Notes under the pieces: generated by a model
Told to the model about the DNA's origin: nothing
Database searches by the model: none
Seen by the model: the letters and a program-made list of their open reading frames with translations, nothing else
Program-made: the position numbers and the translations under genes
Source: JACQGZ01 sp036004665
Lineage (GTDB): Bacteria > Sysuimicrobiota > Sysuimicrobiia > Sysuimicrobiales > Humicultoraceae
NCBI GenBank assembly: GCA_036004665.1
Contig: DASYRG010000048.1
Coordinates: 1 to 64,000 of the forward strand
Length of the DNA stretch: 64,000 nucleotides
Reading direction: 5' to 3'
Part shown: positions 25,217-34,057 of the stretch, piece by piece
How the letters are laid out: each line of letters opens with the position of its first letter
Numbering within the stretch: the first letter of the stretch is position 1

Positions 25217-25244
25217 ACTATACCTCGTCGGTCGGTGGTGTCAA
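25217..25244 (-). promoter_or_regulatory. Sigma-70 type promoter of the alaS T-box transcript
   Basis: A consensus -35 TTGACA at 25239-25244 and a -10 TATAGT at 25217-25222 are separated by 16 bases on the minus strand, just upstream of the T-box leader. The promoter overlaps the region directly after the aminotransferase gene end at 25255. Confidence 0.85.
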
Positions 25245-25254
25245 AATTGCGTGA

Positions 25255-26523
25255 TCAGGTCGCCGCCTGAGCCTCTTCGACCAGCGACTCCACCTCACTC
25301 GCCGTCTCCGCCATAGCCTCTAGCGCCCGGTCGACCTGGGCGTCCGTCGCGATCAGCGGCGGTGCGAACCGGACGACCTGCCGCCGGTTCAACGTCTGGA
25401 TGGCCAGTACCTGGCGGGTGATCAGCCCCATGTTCGCGAGAATGCCCACGTCATCGTTGGGAAACTCCACTCCTACCAGGCACCCTTTGCCCCTCACATC
25501 GGTGATGAGGCCCGGGTGCCGGCGCATGACCTCTTGCAGTCCTCTGAGCAGACGGTCGCCGATCTGCCGCGCGCGCTCCAGCAGCCCTTCCTCTCGGATC
25601 GTACGCAGAGTCTCGATCGCCGCCACCCAGGCCAGCCGGTTCCCGATGGTCGTGGAGTGGAGGTAGGGGTCATGCGTCAGAGGCTCGTAGACCGTGGGGG
25701 TCGCGATGAAGGCGCCGAGGGTCGTCACGCCGCCCCCGAGTCCTTTGGCCGCGGTGAGAATGTCCGGAGCCACACCCTCCCATTCGCACGCCCACAGCAT
25801 TCCCGTCCGGCCCATGCCGGTCTGGACCTCATCGACGATGAGGAGCACGCCCGCGCGGGTGCAGACGTCACGGACCCCGCGGAGATAGCCGGTGGGTGGA
25901 ACGATCACGCCGTTTTCTCCCTGGATGGGCTCCAGGATGACCGCCGCGGTGTCCTCTGTGATGGCTGCCTCGAGCGCCTTCGCGTCGCCAAACGGCACGT
26001 GCGTCACCCCCGGCAGGAGCGGCTGGAAGGGCGCACGGTACATCTCGCTCCCGGAGACGCTGAGGGCGCCGAATGTCTTTCCGTGGAAGGCACCCGAGGC
26101 CGCGATGAATCCGGGTTTCCCCGTGGCCAGACGGGCGAGCTTCAGCGCGCCCTCGTTGGCTTCTGCGCCGCTGTGGCAGAAGAAGCAGAACTGCAGATCT
26201 CCCGGCGTCGCCTCCGCCAGCATGCTGGCCAGTTCCGCCATTGGCTCTTCCGGCATGAACTTGGCCGAGAGAGGCATCCGCTCGAGTTCTCGCCGGACGG
26301 CAGCGAGGACCCGGGGGTGACGGTGGCCAAGGATGAAGACGGCAACGCTGGCGGCGAAATCCAGGTATTCGCGACCATACACATCCCGTATCACCGCGCC
26401 CTCGGCCTCGACGGCGAGGGTCTCCAAGGCGGCGAACTGAAAGAGGCGGGACCAGGCCGGGTTGAGGTGCCGTTGATATTTCTTGAGCACCTCCAGGACC
26501 CGGGTCTCCGCCGCGCTCTTCAT
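25255..26523 (-). CDS. Class III PLP aminotransferase, putrescine/ornithine type
   Basis: A 422-residue fold-type I class III aminotransferase. Visible blocks: GREYLDFAASVAVFILGHRH, CHSGAEANEGALKLAR, ASGAFHGKTFGALSVSG, LLIVDEVQTGMGRTG and the PLP-binding Lys in ILTAAKGLGGGV. The N-terminal KKYQRHLNPAWSRLFQFAAL and overall sequence are closest, by memory, to putrescine or ornithine aminotransferases rather than ArgD or glutamate-semialdehyde mutase. It would move an amino group from a diamine or ornithine to 2-oxoglutarate. A polyamine synthesis operon lies at 41 kb. GGAGGGAGGC precedes the ATG at 26523. It ends only 11 bp from the alaS promoter. Confidence 0.87.
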   Translation of the reverse strand: MKSAAETRVLEVLKKYQRHLNPAWSRLFQFAALETLAVEAEGAVIRDVYGREYLDFAASVAVFILGHRHPRVLAAVRRELERMPLSAKFMPEEPMAELASMLAEATPGDLQFCFFCHSGAEANEGALKLARLATGKPGFIAASGAFHGKTFGALSVSGSEMYRAPFQPLLPGVTHVPFGDAKALEAAITEDTAAVILEPIQGENGVIVPPTGYLRGVRDVCTRAGVLLIVDEVQTGMGRTGMLWACEWEGVAPDILTAAKGLGGGVTTLGAFIATPTVYEPLTHDPYLHSTTIGNRLAWVAAIETLRTIREEGLLERARQIGDRLLRGLQEVMRRHPGLITDVRGKGCLVGVEFPNDDVGILANMGLITRQVLAIQTLNRRQVVRFAPPLIATDAQVDRALEAMAETASEVESLVEEAQAAT

Positions 26524-26533
26524 GCCTCCCTCC

Positions 26534-27007
26534 TTACCCGTGCGCCGTCAGCGTGCCGGAATTCAGGACCTCCCGGGCACGGCGGATGATCTCCCGCGTT
26601 TCCTTGTACTTGATGCGTCCGGAGGCCTCGTCGAGGGGCACCCACTCGCACGCGATGAACCCCTCCTCGGTCTGGGGGTGGGGGTCTTCGCTGCCGGTGA
26701 ACTCCATGAGGAAGTAGTGCACGGTCTTATCGTAGTAGGTGTCTTCCGAGCGCCAGAAGAAGAAGTAGCGCTCCTCGCCCAGGTCGGCGACGACGGTCAG
26801 GTTGCCGATGCCGGCTTCTTCCAGCACCTCCCGCCGCGCCACGCCCTCTGGCGTCTCGCCGGGTTCGATGGTGCCCTTGGGCAGCATCCACTTGCCGCCC
26901 TGATGCTGCAGCAGGAGGACTTCGGGGCCGGGCGCCGTCTGGCGGAAGACGACCCCGCCGGCGCTGTGCGCGCGCTTGACCAGTTTGCCTCCGCGCCGCC
27001 GTGCCAT
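26534..27007 (-). CDS. Nudix hydrolase
   Basis: A 157-residue hydrolase of nucleoside-diphosphate-linked substrates. The Nudix box is complete: GTIEPGETPEGVARREVLEE followed by AGI. It opens with a basic stretch (ARRRGGKLVKRAHSAGGVVF) and contains LLLQHQGGKWMLPKG, as in diadenosine-polyphosphate or (d)NTP-cleaving members. The C-terminal part (FIACEWVPLDEASGRIKYKE) fits the same subgroup. The substrate cannot be told. It lies 46 bp after yqeY and 10 bp before the aminotransferase gene. Confidence 0.9.
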   Translation of the reverse strand: MARRRGGKLVKRAHSAGGVVFRQTAPGPEVLLLQHQGGKWMLPKGTIEPGETPEGVARREVLEEAGIGNLTVVADLGEERYFFFWRSEDTYYDKTVHYFLMEFTGSEDPHPQTEEGFIACEWVPLDEASGRIKYKETREIIRRAREVLNSGTLTAHG

Positions 27008-27053
27008 CGTCCCCGCTCTCCGCCTCGTCTCCGCCGGCCCTGCCTTCAGGGAC

Positions 27054-27500
27054 TCAGGCCCCCAGCGCCTCCCGCACGAGCCGGCTGACCAGGGCGCCCC
27101 CGGCCCTCGCCCGCACCCGCGACATCACCGCCGCCATCACCCGGCCCATCTCACGGGGCGACGACGCGCCGGTCTCGGCGACAACCTCGCCGATGATCCG
27201 TCGCACGTCCTCTTCGGAGAGAGGGGTGGGGAGGTACCGCAGGAGGATCGCCATCTCCAGCGATTCCTTCCGGGCCAGATCGTCGCGCCCCCCGCGCTGA
27301 AAGGCCTCGATGGCCTCGCGGCGGCGCTTCACCTCACCCTGGAGGACGGCCTCGATCTCCTCCTCGGTGAGCGGCCGGCGCCGCTCGATCTCCTGGTTCT
27401 TCACGGCCGCCCGGGCGAGGCGGATCGTGGAAACGCGGAGCGCGTCGCCCCCACGCAGCGCCCCCTTGAGATCATCCTCTAATCGATCCTGCAGACCCAT
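27054..27500 (-). CDS. yqeY: GatB/YqeY domain-containing protein
   Basis: A 148-residue protein of the YqeY family, related to the C-terminal tRNA-binding helical domain of GatB/GatE amidotransferase subunits. It begins MGLQDRLEDDLKGALRGGDA with the family pattern LRVSTIRLARAAVKNQEIER, then LTEEEIEAVLQGEVKRRREA, LLRYLPTPLSEEDVRRIIGE and MGRVMAAVMSRVRARAGG. The ATG at 27500 was taken because upstream in-frame sequence overlaps rpsU. The rpsU-yqeY pair is conserved in many bacteria. The exact role is unknown; tRNA-related binding is inferred from the family. Confidence 0.93.
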   Translation of the reverse strand: MGLQDRLEDDLKGALRGGDALRVSTIRLARAAVKNQEIERRRPLTEEEIEAVLQGEVKRRREAIEAFQRGGRDDLARKESLEMAILLRYLPTPLSEEDVRRIIGEVVAETGASSPREMGRVMAAVMSRVRARAGGALVSRLVREALGA

Positions 27501-27534
27501 CGCCCGAGCGGCGCCGGCAGAGGCCCCGCTGCGT

Positions 27535-27714
27535 CTAGCGGTTGCCACCGCGCCGCCGCCGTGCGGCCTTGCGCCGGCGCTTGGCGCTGGGTTTCTCGTA
27601 GTGCTCGTGCCGCTTCGCTTCGCTGAGCACTCCCGACCGCTTCACCTGCCGTTTGAACCGTCGCAGCGCGCTGTCGAGCGTTTCGTCCTTGCCGACCCGC
27701 ACCTCTGTCACCAT
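27535..27714 (-). CDS. rpsU: 30S ribosomal protein bS21
   Basis: A 59-residue basic protein: MVTEVRVGKDETLDSALRRF, then KRQVKRSGVLSEAKRHEHYE and a Lys/Arg-rich tail (KRRRKAARRRRGG). It binds the 30S platform near the anti-Shine-Dalgarno end and helps initiation. GAGGAGGTGGGG ahead of the ATG at 27714 is the strongest ribosome site in this region. It heads the unit rpsU-yqeY-nudix. Confidence 0.96.
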   Translation of the reverse strand: MVTEVRVGKDETLDSALRRFKRQVKRSGVLSEAKRHEHYEKPSAKRRRKAARRRRGGNR

Positions 27715-27931
27715 CCCCACCTCCTCTATCCCCCCGCGTCGCGAGCCGCAGACCGCGACCCCGCGGCTGGGAACAACCACTGTTCGTAGGGGCGCCGTGC
27801 CGTGTCAGCACCCGGCCACGCCACCACGCGGCGGACAGCCACAGGGAATCTCTCTCGATGCGGCCCCCGAGCGCGAGAGCTCGGATCCGCGGTGGTCGGT
27901 CGCCCGCTGAGCGGGCCGTAAACTATCCTTT

Positions 27932-27959
27932 ATCATACACAAGGAGCATCCAGACACAA
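27932..27959 (-). promoter_or_regulatory. Putative promoter of the rpsU unit
   Basis: On the minus strand a TTGTGT at 27954-27959 and a TATGAT at 27932-27937 are separated by 16 bases. Transcription would start near 27925, leaving a leader of about 210 bases before rpsU. A small GC hairpin (GCCCGCTGAGCGGGC, 27902-27916) lies at the start of the leader. Confidence 0.6.
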
Positions 27960-27961
27960 CG

Positions 27962-29185
27962 CTACTCCCACCGCCGCTCGTCCACGATCGGGGGCGCGTC
28001 CGCGGGCAGGCTCCCCGGCGGCAGCACCTCGACCTCCGCCCGCAGCCGGGTGATCTCGCGCAACCGGTCGGCCACCGCGCGGGCGGTGGGTTCCCCCGCC
28101 TCCCCTTCGACCCGCGCGGTCAGCCGGTCCTGGTGTCCTTCGCGGCTCACCACGAGCTGGTAACGGCGCACCTGCGGCAGCGCGGCGAGGGCCAGGGCCA
28201 CCTCGTTGGGATGGAGGAAGATCCCCCGCACTTTCACCGCCTCCCCCACGCGTCCCAGCACGCGGGTCAGCCGCGGGGAGCCCCGCCCGCAGGGACACGG
28301 GGCGAGATCCATCGCCGAGAGGTCCCCCGTGGCCAGGCGCAGCAGCGGGTAGATCTCGTTGAGCAAGGTGAGCACCACCTCCCCGGGATCCCCGGCGCCG
28401 GCGGGGCGGCCGCCCTCTGGATCGACGATCTCAATGAAGACGCGGCCGGAGTGGTGCAGCCCGTCGCGCCGCTCGCACTCGTAGGCGATGAGGCCGAGGT
28501 CCGCCGTCGCGTATCCCTGGCTGACCGCCACGCCGCGGCCCTCCAGCGCTGCGCGCAGGGAGGCGGTCAGCATCTCTCCGGAGAGGAACGCGACCTGGAA
28601 GGGCGCATCGTCCTCCATCTTGTCCAGGAGGGTCGCCAGAAAGGAGGGGGTCCCGACAAAGCCGCGCACGCGCAGTTGGCGCGCCGCGCGGACCTGGGCG
28701 TCGGTGTTGCCCACGCCACCGGGAATAACGGCGCACCCCAGCGCCTCGAGGGCGCCGTCGAACATGTGCCCGGCGGGGGTGAGGTGATAGGCGAAGGTGT
28801 TGAGCACCAGATCGCCCGGCCGGAAGCCGGCCGCCCACAGGGCCGGGGCGAACCCCCAGTAGTCCTCCGCCGGACCTTCCGGATCGTAGATCGGGCCGGG
28901 AGACACGAAGATGCGCCGCAACTGGTCCACCGGCACGGCGTTCCACCCGGCGAAGGGAGGCTCCGAGGCCTGCAGCGCCGGTAGCTCGCTCTTGCGGAGC
29001 AGCGGCAGCCGCGGCAGGTCGCCGGCCGAGCGCACCGCGCCCAGGCCGCCGGCCGCCTCCACCGCCCGGCGGCCTGCCGCCGTCCGCGCGTGCGCGTGGG
29101 CGATGGTCTCAGCGAGACGGCGTGTCATCATCTGCTCCCATTCGGCGCGGGAGAGGCGCTCGCGTGAATCGAAGAACGCCGCCAC
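27962..29185 (-). CDS. PaaK-like adenylate-forming protein lacking the usual phosphate-binding loop
   Basis: A 407-residue protein related to phenylacetate-CoA ligase. PaaK features include the N-terminal SRERLSRAEWEQMMTRRLAE helices, GDLVLNTFAYHLTPAG, VSQGYATADLGLIAYE, LLRLATGDLSAMD, a CPCGRGSPRL loop and a C-terminal lid GRVGEAVKVRGIFLHP. The Ser/Thr/Gly-rich ATP-phosphate loop (A3, usually SSGTTG-P) is replaced by FVSPGPIYDPEGPA. It may adenylate by another geometry or have lost ligase activity. The GTG at 29185 (VAAFFDSRERL) was chosen to include the family's first helix. It is divergent from livG and probably belongs to the same acid-uptake function. Confidence 0.8.
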   Translation of the reverse strand: MAAFFDSRERLSRAEWEQMMTRRLAETIAHAHARTAAGRRAVEAAGGLGAVRSAGDLPRLPLLRKSELPALQASEPPFAGWNAVPVDQLRRIFVSPGPIYDPEGPAEDYWGFAPALWAAGFRPGDLVLNTFAYHLTPAGHMFDGALEALGCAVIPGGVGNTDAQVRAARQLRVRGFVGTPSFLATLLDKMEDDAPFQVAFLSGEMLTASLRAALEGRGVAVSQGYATADLGLIAYECERRDGLHHSGRVFIEIVDPEGGRPAGAGDPGEVVLTLLNEIYPLLRLATGDLSAMDLAPCPCGRGSPRLTRVLGRVGEAVKVRGIFLHPNEVALALAALPQVRRYQLVVSREGHQDRLTARVEGEAGEPTARAVADRLREITRLRAEVEVLPPGSLPADAPPIVDERRWE

Positions 29186-29261
29186 GCTGCAGCAGTTCGC
29201 CGCGGGGTGGGCGACGCCTCCGCGGGAGGAGGCGCTCCGCGGCGGGCCGTATACCTCCGGC

Positions 29262-30056
29262 GTGGGCCTCCCCCTCCCCCTCGTCGACGATGTCCTGGTA
29301 GCTGACCGGATCACCCTGCGCTTCGCCGGCCTCGTCGCCATCGACGGTCTCTCGTTTTCACTGCGCGCAGGCGAGCTGCTGGGCATCATCGGACCCAACG
29401 GCGCCGGCAAGACCAGCGTCCTCAACTGCATCAACGGATTCTACCATCCGCAGCGAGGGCGCATTGCCTTCGCCGGACGGGAGATCACCCGCATGGCCCC
29501 GCACCTGCGCGCCCGCCTGGGGATCGGGCGGACCTTCCAGAACATCGCCCTCTACCCAGGCATGAGCGTGCTGGCGAACATCACCTCGGGCCGCCTGATC
29601 CACATGCGCGCCGGCCTGCTTGCCAGCGGCCTCTACTGGGGAGCCGCCGAAGGTGAACTGCTCCGCCACCGCGCCCGGGTGGAAGAGATCATCGACTTCA
29701 TGGAGATGGAGGAGTATCGGCACCACCGGGTCGCCGAGCTCCCCTACGGGATCCAAAAGAAGGTAGAGCTGGGGCGCGCCCTGGCGATGGAGCCGCGGCT
29801 GCTGCTGCTCGACGAGCCGATGGCGGGGATGTCGGCGGACGAAAAGGCGGACATGGCCCGCTACATTCTGGAGCTGCGCGAGGTGCGGGGGCTGCCCATG
29901 ATCCTGATTGAACACGACATGGGCGTCGTGATGGACCTCTGCGACCGCCTGCTGGTGATGGACTACGGTCGCAAGATCGCCGACGGCCCTCCGGGGGAGA
30001 TCCAGCAGCATCCCGAGGTGCTGCGCGCGTACGTGGGTGAGGCGACCGTGGCGTGA
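29262..30056 (+). CDS. livG: Branched-chain-type ABC transporter ATPase LivG
   Basis: A 264-residue ABC ATPase. Walker A is GPNGAGKTS, the LivG-typical opening is ITLRFAGLVAIDGLSFSLRA, the Q-loop region is TFQNIALYPGMSVLANI and Walker B is LLLLDEPMAGMSADEK. The ABC signature is replaced by LPYGIQKKVELGRAL, as is usual for LivG. The H-loop is LIEHDMGVVMDLCDRLLVMD. It energises uptake through LivH-LivM. The GTG at 29262 is the only suitable start before the first conserved strand. Its stop overlaps the next start by GTGA. Confidence 0.94.
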   Translation: MGLPLPLVDDVLVADRITLRFAGLVAIDGLSFSLRAGELLGIIGPNGAGKTSVLNCINGFYHPQRGRIAFAGREITRMAPHLRARLGIGRTFQNIALYPGMSVLANITSGRLIHMRAGLLASGLYWGAAEGELLRHRARVEEIIDFMEMEEYRHHRVAELPYGIQKKVELGRALAMEPRLLLLDEPMAGMSADEKADMARYILELREVRGLPMILIEHDMGVVMDLCDRLLVMDYGRKIADGPPGEIQQHPEVLRAYVGEATVA

Positions 30057-32008
30057 GCGCGATCGTCACGCTCCCCGACCTCGAACGTGCAGCGGCGGCG
30101 GCGGAGACCGCAGCGCCCGACACGCTGCCGCGGCGGCTGCTGGCCAACGCCGCCCGCTTCGGCGACCGGGTCGCTTTCCGCGAGAAGGAGTTCGGCATCT
30201 GGCACGAGATCACGTGGCGCCAGTACGCCGACGCCGTCTCTGCCTGCGCCCACGGGCTGGCCTCCCTGGGGCTGCGCCGCGGCGACGTGCTGGCGCTGAT
30301 CGGAGACAACCGCCCCGAGCTCTTCTATCTCGCCGTGGGCGCGCAGGCGATCGGCGCCCTCACTTGCGGGATGTACCAGGACAGCCTGGCCGAGCAGCTC
30401 GCGGAACTGCTGCGCTTCGCCAACGCCCGCTTCGTCTTCTGCGAGAATCAGGAGCAGGCCGACAAGATCCTGGAGATGGAGGCGGCCTTGCCGGGGATCG
30501 AGCGCATCATCGTGGAGGATTGGCGGGGAATGTGGCGCTACCGCCATCCCAAGTTCACCTCCTTCGCCGACCTGACCGCCTCGGGGCGCGAAGGGGCGGC
30601 GCGGGCGCCGCAGTGGTTCGACGAACAGGCCGGGCACGGGCGGGCCGACGACGTGGCTATCCTCTGCCAGACCTCAGGCACGACCGCCCTGCCCAAGCTG
30701 GCCATGCTCACCCACCGGAATCTGCTCAGCCAGGGCGAGAACTTCCTGGCGGTGGAACCGCACATTTCTCCCAACGACCAGTTCGTCAGCTACCTCCCCT
30801 TCGCGTGGATCGGGGAGCAGATGTTCAGCACCAGCCTGCACCAGCTCGTCGGCTTCACCGTGAATTTTCCCGAGGAGCCCGAGACCGCCCAGCGCGACTT
30901 CCGCGAGATCGGGCCGAGCTTCACCTTCGCCCCCGCCCGCATCTACGAAGGGCTGCACTCTGCGGTGACGGTGCGGATGCTCGACGCCGGGCGGACGCGC
31001 CAGGCCATCTACGGCGCCGCGCTTCGCCTGGGGCAGGGCGTCGTGGAACAGGAGGCGGAGGGCCGGCCGGTGCCATGGTTGCGCCGGGCGCTCTGGCGTC
31101 TCTGCTACTGGACCGTCTACCGCCCCCTGCTGGACAAGATCGGGATGACCCGCATGCGCACCGCCTGGAACGGCGGCGCCTCGCTGGGACCGGACTACTT
31201 CAAGTTCTTCCGCGGGATGGGACTGAACCTGAAGCAGATCTACGGCCAGACCGAGATCGCCGGCATCTCCTGCGTTCATCGGGACGGCGCGGTGCGCTTT
31301 TGGACGATGGGCGCGCCGATCGCCCAGACCGAGGTGCGCCTCTCCGGCGAGGGGGAGATCCTCTCCCGCAGCCCCTCGGTCTTCCTCGGCTACTACAACA
31401 ATCCCGAGGCCACCGCCGGCGCGCTCCGCGACGGCTGGCTCCATTCCGGAGACACCGGGACGCTCGATCCCAGCGGCGACGTCATCCTCTTCGACCGCAT
31501 GGGCGACATGATCGCCACGGCGGACGGGACCAAGGTGGCCCCTCGCGTCATCGAGGACATGCTGAAGTTCACACCCTACGTGCAGGAGGCGATGGTCGTC
31601 GGCGAGGGACAGCCGTACCTCGCGGCCATCCTGAACATCGACCTGCGCAACGCCGGCAAGTGGGCGGAGGATCGCGGCCTGGCCTACACCTCCTACACCG
31701 ACCTCTCCCAGAAACCGGAGGTCCTGGACCTGCTGGCCGGACTGGTGGCCGAGACGAACACCCGCCTCCGCCCCGAGTGGCGCATCCGCCGCTTCGTCTC
31801 GCTGTACAAAGAGTTCCATCCAGACGACGACGAGCTGACCCGCACGCGGAAGCTGCGCCGGGGGCACATCGCCCTCCGCTACGCGAACCTCGTGGATGCC
31901 ATGTACGCGGGACGGGATGCCTTCCGGGCCCGTTTCACCGTGCGCTACGAGGATGGCCGCACGCAGGAGCGCGAGGCGGTGATGCAGATCCGCGACGTTT
32001 TCGAGTGA
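30053..32008 (+). CDS. Long-chain/aromatic acid-CoA ligase (AMP-forming)
   Basis: A 651-residue ANL-superfamily enzyme forming acyl-CoA via acyl-AMP. Conserved parts: TWRQYADAVSACAHGLASLG, the A3 loop TSGTTALPKLAMLTH, LPFAWIGEQMFS, IYGQTEIAG, DGWLHSGDTGTLDPSGDVIL and hinge DRMGDMIATADGTKVAPRVI. In the A3 loop Ala and Leu replace the two glycines of the common TSGTTG-PKG. It lies between livG and livH with 4-bp overlaps, so it likely activates the acid that the transporter brings in. The substrate is unknown: aromatic, branched or medium-chain acids are all possible. Confidence 0.92.
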   Translation: MSAIVTLPDLERAAAAAETAAPDTLPRRLLANAARFGDRVAFREKEFGIWHEITWRQYADAVSACAHGLASLGLRRGDVLALIGDNRPELFYLAVGAQAIGALTCGMYQDSLAEQLAELLRFANARFVFCENQEQADKILEMEAALPGIERIIVEDWRGMWRYRHPKFTSFADLTASGREGAARAPQWFDEQAGHGRADDVAILCQTSGTTALPKLAMLTHRNLLSQGENFLAVEPHISPNDQFVSYLPFAWIGEQMFSTSLHQLVGFTVNFPEEPETAQRDFREIGPSFTFAPARIYEGLHSAVTVRMLDAGRTRQAIYGAALRLGQGVVEQEAEGRPVPWLRRALWRLCYWTVYRPLLDKIGMTRMRTAWNGGASLGPDYFKFFRGMGLNLKQIYGQTEIAGISCVHRDGAVRFWTMGAPIAQTEVRLSGEGEILSRSPSVFLGYYNNPEATAGALRDGWLHSGDTGTLDPSGDVILFDRMGDMIATADGTKVAPRVIEDMLKFTPYVQEAMVVGEGQPYLAAILNIDLRNAGKWAEDRGLAYTSYTDLSQKPEVLDLLAGLVAETNTRLRPEWRIRRFVSLYKEFHPDDDELTRTRKLRRGHIALRYANLVDAMYAGRDAFRARFTVRYEDGRTQEREAVMQIRDVFE

Positions 32009-32925
32009 GCCTCCACTTCGTGGCCGAGGGGGTGGCCATCGGCCTGGCCGTGGGCTCCATCTACGCGCTGATCGCCCTCGGCTTTGCCCTGCTCTATAAA
32101 TCCACGAAGATCCTCAACCTGGCCCACGGAGAACTCGTCCTCTTCGGCGCCTACCTGGCGATCGCCCTCACCCGGGCCCTCCACGTGCCCGTGGCGCTCG
32201 CCTTCACCCTGGGCGTGGCCGGCACGCTGGTCGCGTCTGCGGCGGTGGGGTTTGCGGTGGAGCGCACGGTGATGCGCCCGCTCTTCGGTCAGTCCCTTCT
32301 CTCGGTAATCATCGTCACGCTGGCGCTCGGTTACATCATTCGAGGCACGATGGTGGGGCTCTGGGGCGGTGACACGCGCCAGTTCCCGCCGGTGGTGCCC
32401 ACCGGGGTGGTCACCCTCGGCGGCGTCGTCATCCCCCAGGTGGGCATTTGGAGCGCCGCGGTGGCGCTGCTGCTGCTGGCGGGCTTCTCCCTCTTCTTCC
32501 GCTACTCGCTGTGGGGCATCGCCATGCGCGCCGCCGCCAACGAGCAGCTCACCGCCTCCACCCTGGGGGTCAGCCTGAAGCGCGCCTTCGCGTATGCCTG
32601 GGCGTTCGCCGCCATCTCCGGGTCGGTGGGCGGGATCCTCCTGGGGTTGTGGCTGGGGGTGAACTTCGCGGTCGGCCTCGTCGGGCTGAAAGCCCTGGCC
32701 GCGGTGATCCTCGGGGGGCTCGATTCCATCCCTGGGGCGATCCTGGGCGGCTTCCTCATCGGCGTGATCGAGAACGTCATCGGCGGCTACATTGACGCGA
32801 ACGTCCGCTTCCCCGGCTTCTCCCTGTATGGCTTCAAAGAGATCACCCCGTTCGTGGTCATCCTCCTGGTCCTGTTGATCCGACCGTACGGGTTGTTTGG
32901 CACAGAACACATCGAGCGGCTCTAA
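32005..32925 (+). CDS. livH: Branched-chain-type ABC permease LivH
   Basis: A 306-residue inner-membrane permease with about eight helices. It opens VSLHFVAEGVAIGLAVGSIY, then has the family blocks ILNLAHGELVLFGAYLAIAL, LSVIIVTLALGYIIRG, GIAMRAAANEQLTASTLGVS (the ATPase-contacting EAA-like loop) and LKALAAVILGGLDSIPGAIL. The GTG at 32005 overlaps the stop of the ligase gene. It pairs with LivM to form the membrane channel. Confidence 0.95.
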   Translation: MSLHFVAEGVAIGLAVGSIYALIALGFALLYKSTKILNLAHGELVLFGAYLAIALTRALHVPVALAFTLGVAGTLVASAAVGFAVERTVMRPLFGQSLLSVIIVTLALGYIIRGTMVGLWGGDTRQFPPVVPTGVVTLGGVVIPQVGIWSAAVALLLLAGFSLFFRYSLWGIAMRAAANEQLTASTLGVSLKRAFAYAWAFAAISGSVGGILLGLWLGVNFAVGLVGLKALAAVILGGLDSIPGAILGGFLIGVIENVIGGYIDANVRFPGFSLYGFKEITPFVVILLVLLIRPYGLFGTEHIERL

Positions 32926-32934
32926 CGTTCGCCC

Positions 32935-33975
32935 GTGAGCATCCGACCGGCCGGCGACTTCAAGACCGCCTACCCGCACGACATGGCCCTGCTGGACACG
33001 CGCTTCACCCGGGTGGGATTCCTGCTCCTGGCGGCCGGCCTGGCGCTGGCGCCGCTGTGGCTGGGCCGCTATCTCTTCCTGCTCAACGCCATCGGCATCT
33101 TTGCCCTGGGCGCGGTAGGCCTCTCACTGCTTACAGGGTTCGCCGGCCAGATCTCCTTGGGGCATGCCGCTTTCATGGCGGTAGGCGCCTACGCCTCCTG
33201 GGCCGCGACGACGCGCTTTGGCCTGCCCTTCCCTCTCGCCTTCATGCTGGCGGGGCTGATCGCCTTCGCCATCGGCGCGGTGGTGGGCCTCCCCTCGCTG
33301 CGGATCAAAGGCCTCTACCTGGCGATCGCCACCCTGGCCTTCCAGTTCATCACCGAGTACGTGATCATTCACACCGCCGGCGGGATGGCCGGCAACATCG
33401 TCCCCTCACCGGCGCTGGGGAGGTTCCAGATCCGCACGGAGACACAGTTCTACTACCTCCTCCTGCCGGTGTGGCTGGCGGGGGGCATCTTCGCCGCCAA
33501 CCTGGCGCGCGGGCGAGTCGGGCTAGCGCTGATGGCGGTGCGCGACCGAGACTACGCCGCCCAGGTCCTCGGCGTCAACCTCCTCTCCGCCAAGACCCTG
33601 GCCTTTGCGCTGGCCGCCTTCTACGCCGGCATCGCCGGCAGCCTCTTTGCCCACTACAATCGGGTCATCGGGGCTGAGCACTTCTCGTTGGTGCAGTCGA
33701 TCGACTACGTGGCGATGATCGTCATCGGCGGGCTGACCAGCATCTGGGGACCGCACCTGGGCGCCGCCTTCGTCATCCTGCTCGGCCAGGGGTTGAAGAT
33801 CGTGCTCCCCGCCCTCGTCGGCTGGATCCCCGCCCTCAGCAGGGCGGCGACGCCCGCCCGGGAGGTGATCTTCGGGGCGCTCCTCATCGCCCTGCTGATC
33901 TGGGAACCGGGAGGACTGGCGACACTCTTCCGCAAGTTCAAGCGCTACCTCGATCTCTGGCCGTTCAGTCACTGA
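32935..33975 (+). CDS. livM: Branched-chain-type ABC permease LivM
   Basis: A 346-residue permease. After a short cytoplasmic leader (VSIRPAGDFKTAYPHD) come LivM blocks: LNAIGIFALGAVGLSLLTGF, AGQISLGHAAFMAVGAYASW, LRIKGLYLAIATLAFQFITE, GRVGLALMAVRDRDYAAQVL and DYVAMIVIGGLTSIWGPHLG. About nine hydrophobic segments are visible. It begins 9 bp after livH. Last gene of the rightward liv run; the ATPase LivF and binding protein LivK lie 3.3 kb on, on the other strand. Confidence 0.95.
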   Translation: MSIRPAGDFKTAYPHDMALLDTRFTRVGFLLLAAGLALAPLWLGRYLFLLNAIGIFALGAVGLSLLTGFAGQISLGHAAFMAVGAYASWAATTRFGLPFPLAFMLAGLIAFAIGAVVGLPSLRIKGLYLAIATLAFQFITEYVIIHTAGGMAGNIVPSPALGRFQIRTETQFYYLLLPVWLAGGIFAANLARGRVGLALMAVRDRDYAAQVLGVNLLSAKTLAFALAAFYAGIAGSLFAHYNRVIGAEHFSLVQSIDYVAMIVIGGLTSIWGPHLGAAFVILLGQGLKIVLPALVGWIPALSRAATPAREVIFGALLIALLIWEPGGLATLFRKFKRYLDLWPFSH

Positions 33976-34057
33976 GATCGCGCCGCACAGGAGTCTTGAT
34001 CCCGCACCCCCCTCGAGGGGTAAGGTAGAAGCAGAAGCCTTCCGGGAGAGGTCACCC

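Noticed and set aside
27902..27916. GC hairpin as terminator of the PaaK-like gene
   Set aside because: No U-tract follows, and it lies at the start of the probable rpsU leader; it may be a chance palindrome.
27962..29185. Calling the PaaK-like gene a pseudogene because the A3 loop is missing
   Set aside because: The frame is intact and the other conserved blocks are well kept, so a functional variant is more likely than decay.
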